Origin: Asinibacterium sp. OR53
GTDB taxonomy: Bacteria > Bacteroidota > Bacteroidia > Chitinophagales > Chitinophagaceae
Direction of reading: 5' to 3'
Length of the DNA: 64,000 nt
NCBI RefSeq assembly: GCF_000515315.1
Contig: NZ_KI911562.1
Location: forward strand, 2,761,220 to 2,825,219
Part shown: positions 10,217-18,239 of the stretch, one piece after another
Position numbering within the stretch: position 1 is the first letter of the stretch
How the letters are laid out: each line of letters opens with the position of its first letter
The notes under the pieces: model-generated
Told to the model about the DNA's origin: nothing
Database searches by the model: none
The model's input: the letters and a program-made list of their open reading frames with translations, nothing else
Translations under genes and position numbers: made by a program

Positions 10217-10225
10217 AAAAGCAAG

Positions 10226-10786
10226 ATGGACGAACACCTGTATAAATACCTGGTATTGCATCGCCGGTTAGATATCCCGGGCCTGGGCCGCTTCCTTATT
10301 GAAAATAAGTCTGCCCGAATGGAGGAAGGCGGCAAGCTGATACAGGCGCCGGTTCCCGTGATCAGTTTTAGACAACAGGCGGTGCAGGCCGATAAACAGT
10401 TCTATGATTTTCTTGCATGGGAAATGGATACGGATGAAGTAGATGCCATTAACCGTTTCAGAGACTATACCGAAGAGCTGAAAACCAAAGCAGCCAGTGA
10501 ATCAGGAGTCGAATTGAAGGAAGTGGGCCATCTTTTTATACGGGAAGACGGAACAACTGAATTCCGCGCCGTTGCCAGTCCGCATGAATTATTGCCACCG
10601 GTATCACTGCCGGATGGCATTATTTTTGAGCATACAGCATCCATGCCACATGCACTCAAAACCAACGAAACAGATACCAACGATGAATATACAGAAGCCG
10701 AACCAGCTTCAAATAATAGATGGTGGCTCTATGCCGCTATCTTGTTATTGATCGGTATAGGAATCATTCTTTTTTACTACGCATAA
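10226..10786 (+). CDS. Tail-anchored protein with HU-CCDC81-like N-terminal region
   Basis: A 186-residue protein. The first 60 or so residues (LYKYLVLHRRLDIPGLGRFL...) resemble the Bacteroidota HU-CCDC81-type domain that often begins SPOR-domain envelope proteins. The end is a single hydrophobic helix (WWLYAAILLLIGIGIILFYYA) with no residues after it, so it would be tail-anchored with the bulk in the cytoplasm. No SPOR domain is present. It is the last gene of the TPR-barrel unit. The domain assignment is from pattern recognition and needs a profile search. Confidence 0.7.
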   Translation: MDEHLYKYLVLHRRLDIPGLGRFLIENKSARMEEGGKLIQAPVPVISFRQQAVQADKQFYDFLAWEMDTDEVDAINRFRDYTEELKTKAASESGVELKEVGHLFIREDGTTEFRAVASPHELLPPVSLPDGIIFEHTASMPHALKTNETDTNDEYTEAEPASNNRWWLYAAILLLIGIGIILFYYA

Positions 10787-10822
10787 TCTCTTTTCTTTGC
10801 ATCCGGTTCGATCTATTTTCAG

Positions 10823-11743
10823 ATGATCATGAGCGACAAAAATTTTATCAACCATACCCTTTGCCCTTTTTGTCAGAGTGCTGCAATACAACCTGTATTG
10901 GGTGTAAGAGACCATACGGTGAGCAAAGAACTCTTCGAAGTATGGCATTGCGACGGATGCGCTAACCGGTTTACGCAACTGGTGCCCGATGCTGCATCTA
11001 TTGGTCCCTATTACCAGTCCGCCGCCTACATTTCCCATTCAGATACCAATAAAGGACTTATCAACCGTCTTTACCACCTGGTGCGTAATTACACGTTGCA
11101 CAGCAAAAGGAAATTGATACAGCGCGTAACGGGTAAAGAAAAAGGGTTATTGTTGGATGTGGGCGCCGGCATCGGCGCTTTTACAGATGCGATGCGCGAA
11201 GCAGGCTGGGAGGTAACGGCGCTGGAGCCCGATGAAACGGCAAGGCAGCGGGCCAAAACGAAATACGGACTGGAACTCCAACCTCCGGAAACATTGTATA
11301 CCCTGCCCGATGCCCGTTACGATGCGATCAGCCTCTGGCATGTGCTGGAACATGTGCACGACCTGCACGGGTACCTGCAAACATTCTCGCGCATATTGAA
11401 GCCCGGCGGCAAACTCATCATCGCCGTACCTAATTATACCAGTTACGATGCTACAGTGTACCAACAGTATTGGGCGGCTTACGATGTGCCCAGGCACCTG
11501 TATCATTTTTCTCCTGCGGGGATGGAATTACTCGGACAACAAAAGGGCTTCAGGCTGGAAACAACTTTACCAATGTGGTTCGACAGCCTGTATGTATCGA
11601 TGCTCAGCGAACAATACAAGAATGGAAAATCCAACCTCCCCGGTGCACTGCGCACAGGCATTTGGTCGAATGTCAAAGCACTTTCTAACGCAAAAAAATG
11701 CAGTTCGGTGATCTATGTTTTTTCGAAAACCGGGAGTGTTTAA
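10823..11743 (+). CDS. Class I SAM-dependent methyltransferase with N-terminal zinc-knuckle
   Basis: A 306-residue methyltransferase. The N-terminus has two Cys pairs, CPFC and CDGC, of a small zinc ribbon, as found in methyltransferases acting in sugar or polysaccharide modification. The SAM-binding motif LLLDVGAGIGAFTDAM is followed by ALEPDET (motif II region). Next come DAISLWHVLEHVHDL and the LKPGGKLIIAVPNY segment. The substrate is unknown. The ATG at 10823 and the one at 10829 are both in frame. The gene ends tail to tail with the glutaminyl cyclase gene, overlapping it by 4 bp. Confidence 0.87.
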   Translation: MIMSDKNFINHTLCPFCQSAAIQPVLGVRDHTVSKELFEVWHCDGCANRFTQLVPDAASIGPYYQSAAYISHSDTNKGLINRLYHLVRNYTLHSKRKLIQRVTGKEKGLLLDVGAGIGAFTDAMREAGWEVTALEPDETARQRAKTKYGLELQPPETLYTLPDARYDAISLWHVLEHVHDLHGYLQTFSRILKPGGKLIIAVPNYTSYDATVYQQYWAAYDVPRHLYHFSPAGMELLGQQKGFRLETTLPMWFDSLYVSMLSEQYKNGKSNLPGALRTGIWSNVKALSNAKKCSSVIYVFSKTGSV

Positions 11744-12546
11744 TTGAACTTCACCTCACAGAGAATGGGCCATCTTTTACCGGTAATATAAAAGCTGTTC
11801 TTGGCGGCATCATAAGCAATGCCATTTAAAACATAACCGGAGTCTACCTGGCGGGGATCGTAAGTGGCGCCTGCTTTTTGTAATAAGTTCGACATATCGA
11901 CCTTGCCATCTACATGGCCTGTTTCAGGGTTGATCTTGATGATATAGTCGGTTTCGTAAACATTGGCATAGATATTACCATTAACATATTCCAACTCATT
12001 CAGGTTGGGTACATACCCATTATTATCATTTACGCCAACAGTTCTTTCGATGTGGAAGTTTTCAGGGTTCACGAAATACAGGTTGCTATCACCGGTTGAA
12101 ATAATTAGCTGTTTACCATTTGTGGTGAGTCCCCATCCTTCATAAGGCCACTCAAATTCCTGCAGTTTTTTGAAACTGGATAGGTCGTAAACATATACTT
12201 TGTGTTCTTGATAGGTAAGTTGGTATATCTTGTTGTTTAATATAGCGATGCCTTCACCAAAAACGGTATCGGGCAGTGATATCTGTTTGATGGGTTTACC
12301 CGTATTGATATCTACAGTGCGCAGCTTGCTAACGCCACGCCAGCCGGTTCCTTCGTACATGGTATTGTTCTGCCAGATCAGTCCCTGCGTATAAGAACTG
12401 GTATCATGCGGATACACTTTTACCAGGCTGTAATTGATCACTGCCGGAGGAGGAATGGCAGGAATCGATGCGTCTTCGCTTTTATTCGTATCATGACAGC
12501 CTGCTAGTAAGGCAGTAGCAATAAATGCAAGAAAGATCTTTTTCAT
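11740..12546 (-). CDS. Glutaminyl-peptide cyclotransferase lipoprotein (beta-propeller type)
   Basis: Plant/bacterial-type glutaminyl cyclase, which converts N-terminal Gln of exported proteins to pyroglutamate. It has a lipoprotein signal with lipobox LLAGC at about residues 13-17. Five-bladed propeller repeats follow: YTQGLIWQNNTMYEGTGWRG, FEWPYEGWGLTTNGKQL and NELEYVNGNIYANVYETDYI, all typical of the family. The 268-residue length fits. In Bacteroidota this activity is essential for many species because exported proteins often begin with Gln after cleavage. The many signal peptides in this window that end in AQ agree with that. The ychF gene ends 10 bp upstream on the same strand. Confidence 0.92.
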   Translation of the reverse strand: MKKIFLAFIATALLAGCHDTNKSEDASIPAIPPPAVINYSLVKVYPHDTSSYTQGLIWQNNTMYEGTGWRGVSKLRTVDINTGKPIKQISLPDTVFGEGIAILNNKIYQLTYQEHKVYVYDLSSFKKLQEFEWPYEGWGLTTNGKQLIISTGDSNLYFVNPENFHIERTVGVNDNNGYVPNLNELEYVNGNIYANVYETDYIIKINPETGHVDGKVDMSNLLQKAGATYDPRQVDSGYVLNGIAYDAAKNSFYITGKRWPILCEVKFN

Positions 12547-12555
12547 GATTTCAAT

Positions 12556-13659
12556 TTACACATTAAATCGGAAGTGCATAATGTCGCCATCTTTGACAAG
12601 ATACTCTTTTCCTTCTATGCGCAACCTGCCGTTGTCACGTGCTGCGGCTTCGCTTCCGAATTTAACAAAATCATCATAGGCGATCACTTCAGCCTTGATG
12701 AAACCTTTTTCAAAATCAGTGTGGATCACACCGGCAGCCTGCGGCGCTTTCCATCCTTTGTGAATGGTCCAGGCCCGTACTTCCTGTACACCGGCTGTGA
12801 AATAAGTATCGAGGTTGAGCAGTTTGTACGCAGAGCGGATGAGGCGGTTCAGGGCCGGCTCGGTCATCTTGTATTCTTCCATAAACATCTGCTTATCATC
12901 CGGAGATTCCATTTCGGCGATCTGCGCTTCAATATTGTTACACATTACAATCACTTCGGCACCTTCATCTTTCACCCCGTCGATCAACAACTGGGAGAAT
13001 TTATTGCCGGTATGCATGGATGCTTCGTCAACATTGGCTACATACAACACGGGTTTATCGGTGAGCAGGAAAAGATCGGCTACGGCTGTTTTTTCTTCTT
13101 TACTCAATCCCAACGAGAAAACACCTTTTCCTTTTTCCAGGTGTTCTTTACAACGGGTCAGCACTTCGAATTCGGCTTTTGCTTTGGCATCGGTACCCAC
13201 GCGGGCCATTTTTTCTACGCGCTGCATTTTCTTTTCCACGCTCTCCAGGTCTTTCAGCTGTAGTTCTGTATCAATGATCTCTTTATCGCTCAAAGGGTTG
13301 ATGGCACCTTCTTCGCGCAATACGTTCTCGTCTTCAAAACAGCGGATCACATGAATGATGGCATCCACTTCACGGATATTGCCCAGGAATTTATTACCCA
13401 AACCTTCGCCTTTACTGGCGCCTTTTACGAGGCCGGCAATGTCTACGATCTCCATCTGGGTAGGCACGGTACGATTGGGTATTACCAGTTCGGCCAGCTT
13501 GCTCAGGCGTTCATCGGGCACGTCTACCAATCCAACATTGGGTTCAATGGTACAGAACCTGTAATTGCTTGCCTGCGCCTTGGCGCTGTTACTCACGGCA
13601 TTGAACAAAGTCGATTTTCCTACATTGGGTAGTCCCACGATTCCTGCTTGTAAAGCCAT
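12556..13659 (-). CDS. ychF: YchF/OLA1-family ATPase
   Basis: Ribosome-associated P-loop protein of the Obg superfamily that prefers ATP. G1 is GLPNVGKST (residues 8-16), switch region [12 protein letters not shown], and the G4 position reads NVDE instead of NKxD, the mark of the ATP-specific YchF group. The C-terminal TGS-like domain ([22 protein letters not shown]) completes the 367-residue full-length protein. The ATG at 13659 is unambiguous. The gene is followed by the glutaminyl cyclase gene on the same strand. Confidence 0.96.
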   Translation of the reverse strand: MALQAGIVGLPNVGKSTLFNAVSNSAKAQASNYRFCTIEPNVGLVDVPDERLSKLAELVIPNRTVPTQMEIVDIAGLVKGASKGEGLGNKFLGNIREVDAIIHVIRCFEDENVLREEGAINPLSDKEIIDTELQLKDLESVEKKMQRVEKMARVGTDAKAKAEFEVLTRCKEHLEKGKGVFSLGLSKEEKTAVADLFLLTDKPVLYVANVDEASMHTGNKFSQLLIDGVKDEGAEVIVMCNNIEAQIAEMESPDDKQMFMEEYKMTEPALNRLIRSAYKLLNLDTYFTAGVQEVRAWTIHKGWKAPQAAGVIHTDFEKGFIKAEVIAYDDFVKFGSEAAARDNGRLRIEGKEYLVKDGDIMHFRFNV

Positions 13660-13725
13660 ATTTCTTCAAAATTTGAGCCGCAAATATAGCCCCATTCCTT
13701 ATTTTCACCTCATTAATTGCAGGCT

Positions 13726-14985
13726 ATGGCATTAAACTATGTTTGGATATTTTTCTTCCTGATCGGACTGGCGATCGCTTTAGTGAAACTGATCGTTTTC
13801 CAGGATTATGAAATATTCAAAAAACTGGTGGAGGGAATATTCGATGCCTCCAAGTCTTCCGTGATGGAAATAGGCCTTCCGCTGGCCGGCGCCATGATGT
13901 TTTTCATGGGACTAATGAATATAGGAGAAAAAGCTGGCGCCGTTAATTTCCTGGCACGTTTGCTCAATCCTTTTATGAAGCGTTTGTTCCCCGAAGTACC
14001 AGAAAAGCACCCGGCCATGGGACAAATGGTGATGAATTTCAGCGCCAATATGCTGGGTTTGGATAATGCAGCCACTCCATTCGGACTGAAAGCCATGAAC
14101 AGCCTGCAGGAACTGAATCCTGCCAAAGACACGGCCAGCAATGCACAGATCATGTTCCTGGTGCTGCACACGAGCGGGCTCACCCTCATTCCTTTGTCGA
14201 TCATTGCCTATCGCGCCGGGGCGGGCAGTATCAATCCAACCAGTGTATTCGTGCCCCTGATGGTAGCTACCACTGTTGCAACGATGGCCAGCATCATCAT
14301 TACCATTGCCTACCAGCGCATCCGTATGGATAAGGTATTGCTATTGTGGTTGGGTGGTATCATTGCCAGTGTATTATTATTTGCATGGTTTATAGATGGA
14401 TTGCCTTCAAAAGCCGCTGCGGGCAGCCCCACGCTTTTTGCCAAAGAAACATTCACCAATGTGCTGGGTAACCTGATATTGTTTCTCATTGTGGCTTCTT
14501 TCCTTATTGGTGGCTGGGTGAAAAAGATCAATGTGTTCGAAGCATTTATTGATGGGGCCAAACAAGGCTGGGATGTGGTACTCAAAGTCATTCCATACCT
14601 GGTAGGGTTGCTGGTAGGCATTCGTGTATTCCGCGACAGTGGCGCTTTGGATGCGATCATCAACGCTATTACCTGGTGCTTTACGGCCAGCGGTATGCGG
14701 GGCGATTTTGTGCCGGCCCTGCCGGTTGCCATCATGCGACCGTTCAGTGGAGGCGGTGCCAGGGGACTGATGCTGGATATTTTCAAAACGCATGGACCGG
14801 ATAGTTTCATTGGCCAACTGGCTTCCACTTTCCAGGGCAGTGCCGATACCACTTTTTACATTGTTGCGCTGTATTTCGGTAGCGTGGGCATCAAGAAGGT
14901 ACGTTATGCCATCTGGGCCGGTATGCTGGCTGATCTGATAGGAGTAATTGCAGCGGTATTCATCGGGTATATCTTTTTTAAATAA
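13726..14985 (+). CDS. Fused SpmA/SpmB-like nucleoside-recognition (Gate-domain) membrane protein
   Basis: A 419-residue integral membrane protein made of two Gate-domain halves. The first contains MEIGLPLAGAMMFFMGLMNIGEKAG and the GLDNAATPFGLKAM loop typical of SpmA. The second (LPVAIMRPFSGGGARGLM, SADTTFYIVALYFGSVG) matches SpmB. Firmicutes encode these separately in spore maturation. Bacteroidota, which do not sporulate, have the fusion with unknown transport role. The ATG at 13726 is chosen over a TTG at 13717. It is divergent from ychF with a 66-bp gap. Confidence 0.9.
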   Translation: MALNYVWIFFFLIGLAIALVKLIVFQDYEIFKKLVEGIFDASKSSVMEIGLPLAGAMMFFMGLMNIGEKAGAVNFLARLLNPFMKRLFPEVPEKHPAMGQMVMNFSANMLGLDNAATPFGLKAMNSLQELNPAKDTASNAQIMFLVLHTSGLTLIPLSIIAYRAGAGSINPTSVFVPLMVATTVATMASIIITIAYQRIRMDKVLLLWLGGIIASVLLFAWFIDGLPSKAAAGSPTLFAKETFTNVLGNLILFLIVASFLIGGWVKKINVFEAFIDGAKQGWDVVLKVIPYLVGLLVGIRVFRDSGALDAIINAITWCFTASGMRGDFVPALPVAIMRPFSGGGARGLMLDIFKTHGPDSFIGQLASTFQGSADTTFYIVALYFGSVGIKKVRYAIWAGMLADLIGVIAAVFIGYIFFK

Positions 14986-15035
14986 TAAGTTGTAACTTTA
15001 TAGTAGCGAAACACTTCAAGGAAAATAGAAAGTAT

Positions 15036-15221
15036 ATGTCTATTCCTTATACACTATGGACGCTGCGTTTTTTCGGTCCTGTTATTTTAATGGTGCTGTG
15101 GATTTTCTACCAATTTTTTATCAGAAAGAAACCGTTCAAATCATTGACCAACGACGCAATTGCTGCTTTTTTCTTTGTGGTGGTATGGATAACCCTTTCT
15201 TATTTCGGCTTGCATAGCTGA
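15036..15221 (+). CDS. Small two-helix membrane protein
   Basis: A 61-residue hydrophobic protein. Two predicted transmembrane helices (FFGPVILMVLWIFYQFFI and AIAAFFFVVVWITLSYFG) flank a short basic loop (RKKPFKS). No family is recognised. The ATG at 15036 lies 50 nt after the SpmA/B-like gene, so it may belong to that transcript. Small size lowers confidence, but the clean helix-loop-helix layout argues for a real gene. Confidence 0.6.
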   Translation: MSIPYTLWTLRFFGPVILMVLWIFYQFFIRKKPFKSLTNDAIAAFFFVVVWITLSYFGLHS

Positions 15222-15303
15222 TGTCCGATTGAATACGTTTTTTCAATTGTTTATTCCTGATCTGATTGATTGTTCAAAAATCACGTACAAACTCCTGTTT
15301 TTT

Positions 15304-15327
15304 TGCAAGGCGCTTGCAGTAAATTTG
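15304..15327 (+). promoter_or_regulatory. Palindrome plus -7 box before the ADP-ribosyltransferase-like module
   Basis: A perfect inverted repeat, TGCAAG-gcg-CTTGCA (15304-15318), is followed at once by a Bacteroidota -7 box TAAATTTG (15320-15327). The start codon is at 15332, so the transcript would have almost no leader. A dyad placed against the promoter is the usual layout for autoregulation in toxin-antitoxin operons. No good -33 TTTG is found at normal spacing. Confidence 0.5.
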
Positions 15328-15331
15328 TAGT

Positions 15332-15517
15332 ATGACTGATCAAGATATTAAAAGGTTAATAGACCGGGCTAAAAAAGAGCTGGCTCTAGCTAAAAAATTT
15401 ACAAAGGAACAAGCGCTTGCTTCCCTTGTTTCTGCTGGTATTCTGACGAAGAAAGGTAATTATACTAAACCATACCGAAATATCGGTAGGTATATGAGAC
15501 AGCAGGTTAAAAAGTAA
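15332..15517 (+). CDS. Small basic protein, candidate antitoxin
   Basis: A 61-residue, lysine-rich protein (MTDQDIKRLIDRAKKELALA...). The central segment EQALASLVSAGILTKKGNYT is followed by KPYRN. It has no recognised domain or DNA-binding helix-turn-helix. The next gene starts 2 nt after its stop, so the two are translationally coupled. A tiny first gene, a larger enzyme-like second gene and a promoter dyad together suggest an antitoxin-toxin order. The role is inferred from layout only. Confidence 0.6.
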   Translation: MTDQDIKRLIDRAKKELALAKKFTKEQALASLVSAGILTKKGNYTKPYRNIGRYMRQQVKK

Positions 15518-15519
15518 CC

Positions 15520-16173
15520 ATGTATAATTCGAGGCCCGGGCTGGTTATTGCTTTTCACGGATGCGAAGCCGATACTTGTGATGCGCTTTTGACCAATCCT
15601 GACTTTATTAAAAGGAGTGAAAAGCCGTATGACTGGCTGGGACATGGTATGTATTTCTGGGAGAACAATATCGATAGAGCGTTTGAATGGGCGAAGAATA
15701 AGAAAAGTAGAGGCGAAATTCGCACGCCCGCTGTCATTGGGGCAGTATTGGATTTAGGTTATTGTTTTGATCTTACAGATTCGAGGTTCATATCAATGAT
15801 TAAAATGCATCATTCGAAACTATCTCAAATTTATAAGAAGTTAAGGGAAGAGCTACCACAGAATAAGGATAGTAAAACAGACCAGTATAAAGATAAAATC
15901 CTTCGAGAACTGGACTGCAAGGTGATCGAATTTATGCATGATCAAATTACCAACTGGGTCGCTGCAGACATACAATTGAAAGGGTATAGTGAATATAGAA
16001 TATTCGATTCGGCAAGAGGTGTATTTACTGAAGGCGGTCCTGCATATACCGGAGCAGGCATTGCTGAAAAAACGCATATCCAGCTTTCTATCAGAAACCC
16101 TAATTGCATCAAAGGTTTTTTTCTTCCACGACAAGAAATTGATTTTCTAAAATCCTCCCTGTCCAAAAATTAA
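15520..16173 (+). CDS. ADP-ribosyltransferase-fold-like protein, candidate toxin
   Basis: A 217-residue cytoplasmic protein without signal peptide. The N-terminus has FHG (about residues 13-15) and then WLGHGMYFWENNIDRAFEWA. This resembles the H-G and G-x-G-x-Y-x-(S/T/W) elements of DUF3990/PARP-like ADP-ribosyltransferases, which use an H-Y-E triad. A later RGVFTEGGPAYTGAGI segment could supply the acidic residue. The start overlaps nothing but lies 2 nt from the small gene upstream. A housekeeping role is unlikely given the coupling and promoter dyad. Fold assignment is by motif inspection and needs profile or structure confirmation. Confidence 0.62.
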   Translation: MYNSRPGLVIAFHGCEADTCDALLTNPDFIKRSEKPYDWLGHGMYFWENNIDRAFEWAKNKKSRGEIRTPAVIGAVLDLGYCFDLTDSRFISMIKMHHSKLSQIYKKLREELPQNKDSKTDQYKDKILRELDCKVIEFMHDQITNWVAADIQLKGYSEYRIFDSARGVFTEGGPAYTGAGIAEKTHIQLSIRNPNCIKGFFLPRQEIDFLKSSLSKN

Positions 16174-16182
16174 ACCACATAG

Positions 16183-16200
16183 AATAATGAAGGCATTATT
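16183..16200. terminator. Possible bidirectional hairpin between convergent genes
   Basis: AATAATG-AAGG-CATTATT is a perfect 7-bp stem with a 4-nt loop between two convergent genes. It is AT-rich and has no long T-run, so termination is uncertain. Confidence 0.3.
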
Positions 16201-17503
16201 TCACTTCAATTTCTTTTACTCCCAACACTGCATATAATTTATCGCGGAAAACTATTTTATACCGGCTTTTGCGTAGGTAGAGGTAGTAATAACCGTTTGG
16301 TGCATTGATATAAGTTTGATCGGCAGGCACTACCAGGCCGGCGGTTTTATCATTGTATTCATTGGCATAATAAGCCTGTACAAAGAAGAGCGATTGAAAC
16401 GCCGGAGGCACGGGCAGTTCTTTTTTCCATCCATCCATATTGGCCCATTGCGGGCGGCCGTTATGAAATTTTGTTGCCGGATGGATCACATAAACATCGT
16501 ACAACTTATATCCGAAAGGGTCTAATGCTGTATCACTTTGCAAAGGAACCACAGGAGCAGCAACCGGACGCAGCTTGAGCCATGTTTCATAAAAACTGGC
16601 TTTGTCATTCGACGTACTGCCTTCACACAGCGACGTCTGGTCGATCGTCAGCGGATCGATGCCAGAGATCACGCTGAAATAAGCGGCCATGGGAATATAG
16701 TTTTCCGTAGCAATTTTCGATATATGTCCGTAACCGGCATGCACCAATATTTTAGCAGTACTGTCTTTTTTCAGGATCGCATTGATGTTAGATGCCTGTA
16801 TGTATTCACGTTGGTTGGGGCCGTGTTTGTACGCCAGGGAATCTTCATAAGCCACCAGTTTGTAACCGATTTCCAGGGCTTTCCGCACCAATTCTCCACC
16901 CATTGGCTCGCAGGTATAATGACCGGTGTACATATTCAACCGGGTAAGTGGCGTGTTGCGATTCGTGTTCAGGGTTTCCATGGCCAGGTAGCGGAATCCC
17001 TCTTGGTACAGGCCTTCCAGTAAAGAGGCGGTGAAAGCCCTGTGAAGGGGCTTGTCGTGTGCTTCGTTAATCATTACAACGCGACTGGTAGCCGCCTTTT
17101 TCAGAATATACTGTCTGGCGTCAGCGTATTGAATGGACTTGATTGTTTCCGTTTGTTTACTGGTAAAACTTATAGCCGAGTCGCTCACGGGATCGTGCCC
17201 CAGTTTGCTCAATTGCAAAACGCTTGCATAGTCACCTGCAAAAGCGAGCGCCTGTGAAAGCTGGTCGTAATAAGTAGCAGCATCCGTTGCCGCAAGAATC
17301 GTTTTTTCTTTTTGGAAAGCTTTATACAACGGATAGAGGTAGTGCAGTTCTTTGTGATAATATGGATAAAGCGCCGCGCTGCTATCGGTTGGTAAATTGG
17401 TTTGCTTGCCGGTAAAAGTTTTGAGTTCCAGGTACTGTTCACTCAGTTGCGCAGTAGCGGAAAGTGCAATAAACCAGGAAACAAAAAGTAAACCAACCCT
17501 CAT
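16196..17503 (-). CDS. Secreted ChaN/erythromycin-esterase-like protein
   Basis: A 435-residue exported protein starting MRVGLLFVSWFIALSATAQ (ATG at 17503; a longer in-frame start at 17545 would spoil the signal peptide). After a helical N-terminal third, the segment VVMINEAHDKPLHRAFTASL followed by GFRYLAMETL resembles the GE/H...H and (V/A)ME motifs of the ChaN/Tiki/erythromycin-esterase superfamily. A later HAGYGHISK fits a second metal- or catalysis-related His motif. The C-terminal 120 residues (DVYVIHPATKFHNGRPQW...) look like a beta domain. Members act as haem-binding proteins, hydrolases or peptidases; which applies here is unknown. Confidence 0.6.
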   Translation of the reverse strand: MRVGLLFVSWFIALSATAQLSEQYLELKTFTGKQTNLPTDSSAALYPYYHKELHYLYPLYKAFQKEKTILAATDAATYYDQLSQALAFAGDYASVLQLSKLGHDPVSDSAISFTSKQTETIKSIQYADARQYILKKAATSRVVMINEAHDKPLHRAFTASLLEGLYQEGFRYLAMETLNTNRNTPLTRLNMYTGHYTCEPMGGELVRKALEIGYKLVAYEDSLAYKHGPNQREYIQASNINAILKKDSTAKILVHAGYGHISKIATENYIPMAAYFSVISGIDPLTIDQTSLCEGSTSNDKASFYETWLKLRPVAAPVVPLQSDTALDPFGYKLYDVYVIHPATKFHNGRPQWANMDGWKKELPVPPAFQSLFFVQAYYANEYNDKTAGLVVPADQTYINAPNGYYYLYLRKSRYKIVFRDKLYAVLGVKEIEVK

Positions 17504-17549
17504 GCAATGAAATTTGTGCAAGATTATAACAGCCGATGTTAGCAAAATT

Positions 17550-18239
17550 CTAAAGATACGCCGCCAGCTTGTTTTTTAACAATTGTACTCCTTCCGATGC
17601 AGGAGCTTCGATAGGAGTTAGATTGTATAACGATGGGGAAGAAGGGATCTGTTTGTCAACAATGAATTTGGGCACGCCATAAGGCACATAATTGACAAGT
17701 CCCGCCGCGGGATATACCACCAATGAAGTGCCGATGACTGCAAAGAGTTCTGCTGTCCGCGCCACTTGTATAGCCGCTTCTATCATAGGAACAGGTTCCT
17801 CGAACCAAACGATATGAGGCCTGAGCTGCCCGCCGTCGGGCGCTTTGTCTCCCAAACGGATATCCTCACTGATGGGATACGTCATGTTTTCATCCAGCAC
17901 ACTGCGCATTTTGAATATCTCGCCATGTAAATGTAATACCTGCCTACTGCCCGCCCGTTCATGCAGGTCGTCGATATTCTGTGTGATGATGTGCACGTCG
18001 AAATCCTGTTCCAGCGCTGCCAGTGTTTTATGTGCAGCATTGGGCTGGGCAAGGGCTACATCCCTGCGGCGCATATTGTAAAAATCGAGTACAACCTGTG
18101 GCGACTGCTGCCATCCGCGCGGAGAAGCCACTTCGTATATATCATATCCTTCCCATAAACCATCGCTGTCGCGGAAAGTTTTCAGTCCGCTTTCTGCGCT
18201 GATGCCCGCGCCCGTCAACACCACCAATCGCTTTTTCAT
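17550..18239 (-). CDS. cobB: Sir2-family NAD-dependent protein deacylase
   Basis: Sirtuin that removes acyl groups from lysines using NAD. Visible motifs are GAGISAESGLKTFRD (NAD-binding loop), TQNIDDLHERAG with catalytic His in LHLHGE, and GTSLVVYPAAGL. The YNMRRR segment holds the Tyr-x-x-Arg pair that in class III sirtuins accepts succinyl or malonyl lysine, so desuccinylase activity is likely. The four zinc Cys found in most sirtuins are absent (the region after LHLHGE has none). The 229 residues are complete. Its ATG overlaps the stop of the upstream methyltransferase gene (ATGA, 4 bp), so they are one operon. Confidence 0.93.
   Translation of the reverse strand: MKKRLVVLTGAGISAESGLKTFRDSDGLWEGYDIYEVASPRGWQQSPQVVLDFYNMRRRDVALAQPNAAHKTLAALEQDFDVHIITQNIDDLHERAGSRQVLHLHGEIFKMRSVLDENMTYPISEDIRLGDKAPDGGQLRPHIVWFEEPVPMIEAAIQVARTAELFAVIGTSLVVYPAAGLVNYVPYGVPKFIVDKQIPSSPSLYNLTPIEAPASEGVQLLKNKLAAYL

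Noticed and set aside
12574..13263. A 229-codon plus-strand open frame
   Set aside because: It is antisense to ychF, whose motifs are unmistakable.
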